Source of the DNA: Sanderia malayensis
Taxonomy: Eukaryota > Cnidaria > Scyphozoa > Semaeostomeae > Pelagiidae
Direction: 5' to 3'
Length of the DNA stretch: 64,000 nt
Assembly: GCA_013076295.1 (NCBI GenBank)
Contig: RQOL01000616.1
Span: 1,612,001 to 1,676,000, forward strand
Shown piece after piece: positions 48,037 through 57,500 of the stretch; the first letter of the stretch is position 1; every line of letters begins with the position of its first letter. A model generated the notes under the pieces. It had not been told where the DNA came from. It saw only the letters and a list, made by a program, of their open reading frames with translations, and ran no database searches. The position numbers and the translations under genes were made by a program.

Positions 48037-48485
48037 CACTTTGATTGAGTTTCCTGTCCTTGGCCTTCTTGTAAATCACTCGGACGAAAAGAAAAAGGCA
48101 AGATTTCTCTTAAAGTACTTTTCTTTATTCTGCCATCTGGTGACACGAGATAAATATCGAAATCTCCAAATTCCGCCATAAATTGCCTACATGCCCCACA
48201 AGGATACGTAAATGTTGACTTAACATCTGTTGATATTGCAATAGCTTTAAATCGTTTATGGCCTTCGCTTACCGCTTTAACCAAGGCAGTACGTTCGGCA
48301 CAAATGGCTAGGCCATAGCTAACGTTCTCCACATTACAACCAGTTATAATTTCTCCAGTTTCTGTCAATAACGCCGCTCCTACTCGGAAATTGCTGTACG
48401 GTGAATAAGAGAAGTTCTTCGATTTATCGCTGGCATCGAAAAGTTGTTGGATTTCTTGAGAATATGTAGTAGTTGAGGTTGCCAT
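48036..48485 (-). CDS. CDA: Cytidine deaminase, single exon
   Basis: A 149-residue pyrimidine-salvage enzyme that converts cytidine and deoxycytidine to uridine and deoxyuridine using one zinc ion; animal CDAs are usually homotetramers of about 146 residues. The zinc motif is CAERTA (Cys62, catalytic Glu64) plus PCGACR (Cys96, Cys99). The substrate loop NVENVSYG (51-58) and SPYSNFRVGAAL (28-39) are intact. The start is the ATG at 48485 (MATSTTTYSQEI); the frame stays open further upstream but has no earlier ATG. It has no introns, whereas vertebrate CDA genes do, so it could be a retrocopy that replaced the parent or a lineage with lost introns. The final 15 residues (LQEGQGQETQSK) are a low-complexity tail. 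It is tandem with PLK4 and the C2 gene, all on the minus strand. Confidence 0.95.
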   Translation of the reverse strand: MATSTTTYSQEIQQLFDASDKSKNFSYSPYSNFRVGAALLTETGEIITGCNVENVSYGLAICAERTALVKAVSEGHKRFKAIAISTDVKSTFTYPCGACRQFMAEFGDFDIYLVSPDGRIKKSTLREILPFSFRPSDLQEGQGQETQSK

Positions 48486-48639
48486 ATTTTTTAATGTTGT
48501 GTCTATCTCTTTGCCACGTACGTAATCACGCAATGTTTAAATTGCGATTAGTACGCATGCGTAAAGATTTGTACTCACCCACAAGCAGAAACTATGTGTA
48601 CACGATTCCAGATATAAATTTTTACGTATCTATATCTAT

Positions 48640-48961
48640 TGGTGGCGAGTGTCCAAGCAGATGTCGCTGGATATATATGAACAGATCGGCACTGTTGGCC
48701 CTCGGCACCCCGGTGTACCAACAAAGTTAGTAGTTGAGTACGATACGCGGATGGTTTTTCGGCGTTTCTGCCGGAAAATCATTCTCTCGGAAAGACGAAA
48801 AGTCCCGGTACGCCGGGGATCTACTTTCTCTTGTAGATCCTCGGTGTACCAGGCCTCATTTAATTTCAACCCAATTTCAACTCAAATTCAAGTGGAGCTC
48901 AGTGGAATCGATCCGCGACTCCACGAGTGGCAAGCACAAGTGCCAACCACTTCGCCACCAG
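48640..48961 (-). repeat. Possible tRNA-derived SINE
   Basis: Reading minus from 48961, GGTGGCGAAGTGGTTGGC fits an A box and GGATCGATTCC a B box about 35 bases later. The following body contains an internal palindrome GGATCTACAAGAGAAAGTAG plus ATCC. The far end (GGTGGCGAGTG on the plus strand) partly mirrors the head. No poly-A tail or target duplication was identified, so the class is tentative. Confidence 0.35.
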
Positions 48962-49894
48962 AATTGAACTAACAAAAGTGTCAGCATTCAAACTTGCATT
49001 CTGGATTTGTATGAAAATTGATAGGACTCAACTCAAGTGGAGCAATACGTTTTCCGAGCCATGCAATAAATACCATGTAAAGTTCTTTGGTATTTGACCC
49101 CCCCCTCCCAATAATCCCTACTGAGCTACAATGATGCATTAAAAACTGCTCTAGGTATGACATGAAACAAAAAGCTTTCGTGCATAATAAAAACTTATTC
49201 TTAAAAATCGAATATCTACATAATTTATAAAACTTCATCAAATATAAAGCCTAATTCTTTGTAATATCAATGACTGATAACGATTATTTGCTTATACAAC
49301 GCAATATTTCACTCCTTCCAGAGAAATAAAACATTGATACAAGAGAATGGAAGCTACTGGTAGTTACAAAAAATTAATTTAAAAATTTTAATTTATTATC
49401 TTAAAATAAAAAAATTAGAAACTGACTATGTTGCAAATTGCTAAAATCGATTCTACATAAGCTCTAAAAATCAAAAATAAATAATTAACAAAAAATAATA
49501 CAGTAGCATGCAATAACTCGAGCCCCCTATAACTCGAGCCTCGGATAACTCGAACCAATTTCATAGGTCCGTTGGAGGTTCGAGTTACTTTATACATGCA
49601 TTAAGTGTGCACGAAGTGTGACTCTAGATATTAACACTGGTATTGAGTTCAAGTATAGAATATAAATAATAATTGTGTAACTATCTAACAATGAAGGTCT
49701 TCGGTTCGAGTATAGCTACAAACAGAAAACTCTGGGCTCGAGAGCAGGTAGCTGCTCACACGGAAAGTTGGATGGTTAAATATTACTGATGCTCATTCAA
49801 GATATCAAGTTGAAAAGTTTTCAGCAAAAAGGTTACTGTGTTCGAGTATAACTCGTGAGTTTCCGAGTCACTGGTCTCGGATGTCAACGTGACA

Positions 49895-50029
49895 TCGTAT
49901 TTTCCAGTTTAAGCGCCCCCGTTTATTAATTCCAGCACAATTGAAATAAGTACTTAGATAGGCTATTGAAGAGGCGCTTATACTAAGGAGCGTTTATTCG
50001 AGAAAGGGCGCTTAATCGAGAAAATACGA
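49895..50029. mobile_element. 135-bp MITE of the GCGTTTATT family
   Basis: TCGTATTTTC and TTAAGCGCCC at the left are inverse to GGGCGCTTAA and GAAAATACGA at the right, with four mismatches between. The core has GTTTATTAATTCC and GCGTTTATTCGAG. It lies just downstream of the C2 gene stop. Confidence 0.7.
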
Positions 50030-50067
50030 CAGTTGATGTTGTTAGCAATGGAATTGCATAGATATAC

Positions 50068-53000
50068 TTACAATGTTGTTCTTTCAGCCCAGTGGGCCTC
50101 GTTAAAATAGTGACGTGGCAGTGCCTGTAGATTTGACAAGCAGAAAATTTGAAATGCAAAGATTATTACTCTTTAACCGGGAAGCCATTAACGATTACCA
50201 TTTTTGCAGAACACTTTGCTTTATTACAGCTCACACTGACAAGCTAAAACAAAAAACAGAATAATGATAATAGTAAAGGCAAAGACACTATATCTTGACA
50301 CAATGTAGCGACATAGTATTGCTATAACATAGCTGCATGATAGCCAGAGTATTGCTACAGAATAGCTACAGATAACCACAGTTTTGCTACAGAATAACTA
50401 CAGCATAGCGACAGTATTGCTACAGAAGAGCTACAGCATAGCGACAGTATTGCTACAGAATAGATACAGCATAGCCACAGTATTGCTAGAGAACAGCTAC
50501 AGCATAGCCACAGTTTTGCTATAGAATAACTACAGCATAGCCACACTATTGCTACAGAATAACAACAGCATAGCCACAGTATTGCTACAGAATAGCTACA
50601 GCATAGCCACAGTATTGCTAGAGAATAACTACAGTATAGCCTCACTATTGCTACAGAATAACTACAGTATAGCCACACTATTGCTACAGAATAACTACAG
50701 TATAGCCAAAGTATTGCTACAGAATAGCTACAGCATAGCCACAGTTTTGCTATAGAATAACTACAGCATAGCCACAGTATTGCTATAGAATAGCTACAGC
50801 ATAGCCACAGTATTGCTACAGAATAACTACATTATAGCTACAGCATTGCTAAAGTATAGTTACACAGTATAGCTACAATATAGCTACAGTTATAAATGTT
50901 AAGACTCGTGTAAAAATTACATTCAAGATATACCTTTCGTCCAACGTGCTTTCCCTGAAAAAGGCAATGAGGATATTTATAAATTGCATGAGCCCTCATG
51001 GCCTCCTTGAACTCTTGCGACAAGCCCTCTTCAGACCATTTGCTCCTAGCATACGGCGTATTTCGCTGAAAGGGAAAACATTTTTAATATGCAGTCAGAC
51101 TGTTACAGTCATGCCAACCAACATTAATATCAAATCTCTTTGTTACATTGCAACTGACTTTCAACTGCCTTATAGCTATAGCTATGCCAGACTGACTTTA
51201 TTCTCAATGATCAGGGGGGGGGGGTCTGAATTGAGAAAGCTTACCAGATCAGCTAAGTCATGCCAATCCGTCATTGGCCGTAGAAAGTTTAAGCTGCCAA
51301 GTAGAATGTGAACATCACCCAACCTCTTGTCCTTTCCTGTGGCTTCTTTGCTTCGCACGTTCAGCACAAGTACTCTTCAAAAATCGTAAAAAAAATCAAA
51401 CCGAAATCGTTAATAATATCTCGCTTCTTGTCGCGAGTCGTGCAGACTCAAAGATAGAAAAAATAAAATAAGATAAATAAAATGAAAGAGGAAATAACAT
51501 TGCTCACCCAGTTTCAATATTTTCTGGCATCACTTCGAACTCGAACCCTTCTTCAAACACGGGGTTCAAATCGTCCTCAATAACCTGAAGAGAATTAACC
51601 GTTCAACTGAATCTTGCACTTATGGTTTTATAAATCAAAACGTATTAATTTCAATAAACATCTTAAAAACTGCTGAAAGTGATGAACAAAGTAAATATGC
51701 GCGTAAATAAATAAGAAAATAATAATACACATAAATAAATAAGATAATTTGAAGTTAATTTTGGAAGATTGTTTAAGCTTACTTTTGTTTCAGCCCTCTC
51801 AGAAATTCCAGTTACGTAGCATCGAACATATGGGTGAGACTTTCCAGATCCATCGTTTGCTTCCTTCAGATTTTTAGCTTGGTGAACATGAACTAGCAAT
51901 GTGGATCCACTGTATTCCAAAGTCAATTGGATTTGCCCACTGATGTTCAGGTCTACCTGTGTTAGAGAAAAATAAATAAATATGAGGGCAAAGGGTGTGA
52001 CTTTTCACACTCTAGTTGGTCAGCCTACTCTTGTAGAAAGATTTGATGAGTGGAGTGGGGAACTAATATTCGTAAATGGAGTTTAAGATGAAGGTAGACA
52101 CCAAAATTGATATTTTAAAGACAGAAACTGCAATAATTCCAAATTCTATGTCAGATTCATCCAACGAACAAAAGCAAGTATAAAAGAAACTATTTAAACA
52201 TAAATCATGTTTAAAATGCATTCCATTCGTGAAAAAAGATAGTGATTGGAATAAAACCAGAAGGATTGATAAAGCAAATATTCAATTCACCAGAAGCAGT
52301 GGCGTAGATAGAAGGGGGTCAGGGGGCAAAAAACCCCCTGTAGAGCTAAACTGCTGATTTGTCAATAAATTGCTGATCTTGTCAAAAATAAATATCTTCT
52401 GTTTACGTAGTTCTAGCTAATTTCCTGATCTTATATTCATAGTGTTGAAGAAACAAAAATGCTTATTAAATTTTTGTCGGAAAATCTGATTTTCTCGCCC
52501 CCCTCTATAAAATTTCCTATCTACACCATTGACCAGAAGAATTCAAATTTATACAGGATGACAGTTCAGGAAGCAAAAAGAAGCATAAACGTAGGCATGG
52601 TAACTTACTTGAGGTTTCAATCTGTGCCATGATGAAACCCCGCCATTGACTTCTTCCCTGTACAGCTGAAGAACAACTTCTCCCAGAAAATCGTCATTTG
52701 AAATACTATCTTTGTTCCAAACAATTATCCTCAGTCTTGCATCAACCAAATCACATTGAGCAAGATTGAATATCAAAATTTCTTGAAAAAGCGGATTTGA
52801 TGTATTTGCCTTGGACCTGGTAATTTGTGTTTGCATGGAACTGTCAGCTCTAAAAAAATGCAAAAGGAAAACTTTATTCAAAAACTTTAAAAATAAAACT
52901 TTAAAAATTAATTCTAGGTACAATATTCAAATTCATGTAATTTAGCAACAATCAAATAGTTTTACAATTTAGGTTGATAAAAACGGATTGAGAACAAAAT

Positions 53001-53954
53001 AAGGTTACAACATCATTTCTATATATGTTGGCTAGGACACTGAGAGAACCAAACGGTTTTCGAGCATACCGTTTTCAAACATTCTCTGTGATAAACAGTA
53101 TAAACCCTCAAACATTACCTTTTGATTATTAGATTCGCTTCCACAAATGAGTTTGGCAGATTGTGAGCATCAAGACTTTCAAGGTTCTTTGCTCTTCCAA
53201 TTTTCACAAGCAACGTTGATTCACTTGACTTGTATTTAAGAGCAATTTCAATTTCACCAACAACTTTAGTTGATGTATTGTCGAGAGAAGATGGGTCTAT
53301 TCTGTGAAACATTTCTTTCAACAGAGCGTGGTTGTCCTTAAAAATAAATCACACATGATATATGAAAAACAATCAAAATACACAAATGTTGCAAACAGGA
53401 TCTTGGTAAAAATTTGAAGTCAATATTTTGACTAAATTTTTTTCAAAATATTTTTTTCATTCATTAAAATCATTACATAAAAATAGCTAATGATTTTCAC
53501 ATTTTGAGTATAAAAATAATGACTTTGATGGCTACAGGAATGGCGATCATCAGATTTCGAGACGATTCATAGTCATAATAATAATAATTATTATTATTAT
53601 TATGATAAATTATAACACATCCATTGATTGATCTTGTCTTGTTTGTTTGCAGAGAAGAAAAAAATAATTTTTAGATAAAAGAAAAGACCTCAAACTCACT
53701 TGTTTTTTAACGATATTTGTATCTTTCACATTGGATCTTCTCTTCGACCTCAATTTTTTCATGAAAACCCCTTTTGCTTTGAGTACACCAGGAACTTTAT
53801 CAATGCGCAAATTAGTCGAAGCCTCATTATTGCTTGGGCCTAATTCTTCTCCGCCATATTCATCACGTAATCTTTCTCTAACATTGTGAGCAGGGACGAA
53901 AGACGCCTTTTTCGTTGGCTGCTCTTCTCCATGCAGACTGGCAGAAGTACCCAT
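50068..53954 (-). CDS. Tandem C2-domain protein, synaptotagmin-like, probably N-myristoylated
   Basis: Eight exons (low-high bounds in transcript order: 53700-53954, 53119-53336, 52609-52849, 51783-51956, 51508-51584, 51245-51374, 50934-51065, 50068-50124) join in frame to 427 residues. The N-terminus MGTSASLH fits an N-myristoylation signal (Gly2, Ser6) and there is no transmembrane segment, so membrane binding would be through lipid and C2 domains. C2A spans about 112-238 (GEIEIALKYKSSESTLLVKI ... WNKDSISNDDFLGEVVL). C2B spans about 245-365 (GQIQLTLEYSGSTLLVHVHQ ... RLGDVHILLGSL). Calcium-binding aspartates are partly lost: the usual SDPY is NSF in C2A and SHPY in C2B, and the second loop of C2B has VRSKEATGKDK. 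Calcium-independent lipid or protein binding is therefore likely. The last about 60 residues (RNTPYARSKW ... WAERTTL) match no domain I know. The TAA stop sits inside a strong donor (TT|GTAAGT), so a further exon is possible. Confidence 0.8.
50271..50895 (+). repeat. 33-bp tandem array built from 11-bp subunits (forward copy)
   Basis: The 33-base unit is AGCATAGCCAC, AGTATTGCTAC and AGAATAGCTAC: three related 11-mers of the form AGNATNGCYAC, about 18 copies. The left flank (AGTAAAGGCAAAGACACTAT and ATCTTGACACAATG) is also shared with the inverse copy at 54776-54990. The array sits in the last intron of the C2 gene. Confidence 0.95.
52297..52531. mobile_element. hAT-type MITE with 8-bp target duplication
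   Basis: The ends CAGTGGCGTAGATAG and, in inverse, CAATGGTGTAGATAG match at 13 of 15 bases. ACCAGAAG is repeated directly on both sides (52289-52296 and 52532-52539). Inside are GGGGGTCAGGGGG near the left and CGCCCCCCTC near the right. It lies in a C2-gene intron. A second, end-truncated family member begins at 63401. Confidence 0.9.
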
Positions 53955-54539
53955 TTATATACTAGTTGCAATCATTGTGACTAATCAAGAGTTATAATTA
54001 ATTAATTATTTATGAAGATTAAATCGTCACTGCTAAAATTAATCCCATGAGCTTTATGGTCATCGGTCAGGTCAGAGCAAATAGAACATCGTTGCTATGG
54101 GAAGCAAAGAGCCTCTTTCAAATGAGATTTTTCTCGCGAGACTGAGACCAATTTTGAACGCGTGAAAACTCTCTAAAACTTCATTCAACTCCAAAAATTA
54201 GACCGCAGATAATAATTAAGAACTAATTAAAAGTTCTCAAAATGGTAAAGATTCAAGGTAGAAAGCTGTAGAAATCATTTCTTTCATGTACAAATACCAA
54301 ATTAACAGCAGATCAGAAAGAATATTTAAAAAACTTTCGCTACATGGATAAAATGTCTCTAGTTTCACGTTTAAAAATCAAAGAATTAGATTAAACCGGT
54401 CTCTGATATCACGTGACATGAGCTACTGTGACGTAGTTTGTCCATATACATCCATAAGAAATGTCCTCAAATAAGACGATATAAAGCCTATGGTATTTCG
54501 TCCCTGATAAGGGTTGGCGATGGCCGATTTCTCAGTTTC
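53955..54539. other. Spacer between PLRG1 and the C2 gene
   Basis: About 585 bases that must contain the PLRG1 3' UTR and the C2 gene promoter. No TATA box in a clear position and no other gene is seen. Confidence 0.5.
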
Positions 54540-57500
54540 TCAATATCGCTTTTTCTTAATTATATCTGGTCGCCAGTTGATTGGGTGAGACTCTTCGCTC
54601 TAAGAGAAAAACAGCAAGAAATCAATCATGTTTTTGCATATCAAATCTTCAGCTACGTTTAGTTGCTGCAAATTGTAAAACAAAACATTTGGAAAAGCCA
54701 AGTATCAAGTGTGGCGAATTGGTGACCGAAAAGTGAGGAAACTGCTACCCTTCGCAGAATAGACAGACTTGCTACATTGTAGCTATACTGTGTAACTATA
54801 CTGTAGCAATGCTGTAGCCATACTGTAGCTATTCTGTAGCAATACCTTGGCTATGCTGTAACTATTCTGTAGCAATACTGTGGCTCTGCTGTAGTTATTC
54901 TGTAGCAAAACTGTGGCTATCATGTAGCTATATTATAGCAACACTGTGTAGCTACAATTGTGTCAAGATATAGTGTCTTGCCTTTACTATAACAATGTCT
55001 TCTGAACAAGTCTCAGTAATTTGGCCTTAATTCCGGTAAAAAGTAACACGCAAAAAGGCGATTTGAAATGGTAAATTACATATTACATCATGTACAAAAT
55101 GAGAAAAAGTTTAAGCCTCGATGCTTGGAAAAGATCCAAAAGAAATTAGAAATTAAGTACTTCGAGATCGTCAGAGTACCCAATCAGTGGTGATTTCTAG
55201 GGGGGCGCAGGGGACGGGGCCCCCTATTTATTTGTTTACAAATCACCACTGTACCCAAGGTCTAACACTAAAACTATTTCAGACTTATTCAGCAATACAA
55301 TCCAATGCAGGATAACCAAAGGACTGTGCTGTGAGCCCGGCTCAATTGCAATGTGCATTAGTGAAAATAGAAAAGAATATCTTACGGCTGTGTCATCTTC
55401 TTTGTATATTTTGATGGTTTTGTCTGCTTCAGTGGTAATTAATCGACATCCACTCATGTCGAATGTCATTGAGAAAATCCCTGATTCGCTGTCAAGAGAA
55501 CCAGGCTGTACGGCAGCTTGATGCCGCTGGAAGTTGTAGCCGGTTTTCCAATCCCAAAAATGCATGCTACCATTGTCGGCTAAGACGAAGAAAAAAACAA
55601 TATAAAATATCGAAGTTCACAGTGCGATTAAAGCGATTAGCAACGCGTACGATTAAAGCGATTAGCAGTTCCATTTGAAGTTCTAGATTTCGACATCTAT
55701 AACTTCTTTACATTTAGAGAAGAGCGTTTGACTTTTCTGTCTCTTTCTCTTGCTCTGCCTTTTTCTTGCTCTGCTTGAAATTCGAGCTAGGTATTTCTCT
55801 TCTCACAAGCCATCGTGAATTACATACCATGATCTTGTACCCCTATCCCACCGCCCCCCCCCCCTACTTTCCCAATCATAATCATCATATATAGTTAAAA
55901 ATTAGGCAGCAAGACCGAACCTCTCTGAATATCAAAGATGAATTTGGTCGATCCTATTATTCATAATGTGAAAATGTCCAATCTGATTGGATGTGTGAAG
56001 CGATTTGGTAATTTTTCATACCTCCAGATACCAAGACTCCATCTGAGTTGACAGCGATGCAGTTCAATATGGCATTGTGTCCAGACAGATTCTGAATGAA
56101 ATTACCATCGGGAAACTTCCATTGTTTGATATTGTCTGCTGAAGCTGATGCCATTGTATATCTGCAAGAAATTCAAAAGGCATACCTGATAGGTTGTTGC
56201 AAAGCTAACTCCTCCCAATGATGCATAAAAACGCATGACTGAAACAAGGTTAACATAAACAGCACGATTAATGATAAAACCATGCAGCCGGGAAGAATAC
56301 AGAGGCTATACAACACTCACTGAGTTGGATGCAGTGTGATTGATCTGACACTTTTCTTGTGATTCGTTAAAGTTACTTTGGATTTACCGCTTGCCAAGTC
56401 CCAATATCTGATTGTACAATCGTGGCTTCCTGTAATTACCTGTAATATGATTGACATAGATAAGGCATCGTGTGATAAGAGTAGAACTGGTTAAATTGGA
56501 TATAATTTTAGGACATAGGTTGATGCAATAACAGCGGGTTTTATGAAGGATAATAACATATGGTTACACACCACATGAAAGGATATGTAGAATTGGATCA
56601 CTTAGGATATGAGATTGCAGAAAGGGATAGGAAAGGATGGGATAGAAGATAGAATAGGCATAGGCTACATACGACACGACAAGAAAGAATAGGATTGGAT
56701 CACTGGAGATAGGATAGAATAGGATTGGATCACTTGGGATAGGTTAGGATGGAATAGGAAGGAATAGGATGGATTAGGATAGGATGTTATCGAAAAGGGC
56801 AGGCCAAGTACAAAATAGGAATAAAAATAGGATAGAGCAAGACAAAACAGAATAGCTCACGATATGACAAGATAAGGACAGGATAAGATAGGATAGGTCA
56901 TGATACGATTGCTTATGATTCTACATGACAAGTTAGGGGGTGGTATAATGAAATGGTGTTTACCTGTGGTTCGGCAGCTTGACAACGTACATCGGCGACC
57001 GTATTTGTGTGCCCTGTTAACGTATGGATGCAAGATTTGGTTCGCATGTCCCAAACCTATATTCGAAAAGACCCAATTTTGATCAAAGAAACAAAGGTTG
57101 AAGTTAGCTATGGTTAAAAACTCTAGCTGTAAACACGAAGAAATAGGAAGAACAAATTGTTACAGTAAACACCCGCATAAAAGAATTAGTAGATTAAGAA
57201 CACTTCAGGGTATTTCCTGGTATTTCTGCTTAAAACAGCAGAAGAGACGATGGGCTATTTGAGCAATAGGCAGGCACAAAATCTACAGGTTCTAATACGT
57301 GGTTGTTTACTGGGACATTGCAACATTGCATATGTTGATAAGAGGAAGTAAACAACAAACCCTGGCAGAAGCATCCCGACCAGCCGTTACCAATACATCG
57401 ATTCTTGGGTGCAAATCAATAGAGTAACAAGCACTCAAATGACCGTGGTAATGTCGAATCACCTGAAAATAAACGCGAAAATTATGATTATCATTCCGGT

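Larger units (their letters stand above)
48486..50067. other. Intergenic region between the cytidine deaminase and the C2 gene
   Basis: It includes the deaminase promoter area, a tRNA-like/SINE-like segment (48891-48961), an isolated pogo-like left end at 49501 (TA then CAGTAGCATGCAATAACTCG, with a nearby inverse GTTCGAGTTAC) and a MITE at 49895-50029. No other gene is supported. Confidence 0.4.

Noticed and set aside
48486..48533. Upstream extension of the cytidine deaminase start
   Set aside because: The longer frame begins at TTG, not ATG; the first ATG at 48485 gives the usual family length.
55236..55385. Read-through C-terminus of PLRG1 after the exon ending at 55386
   Set aside because: GTAAGA at the junction is a good donor, the read-through peptide is unlike PLRG1, and a proper terminal exon exists at 54540-54599.
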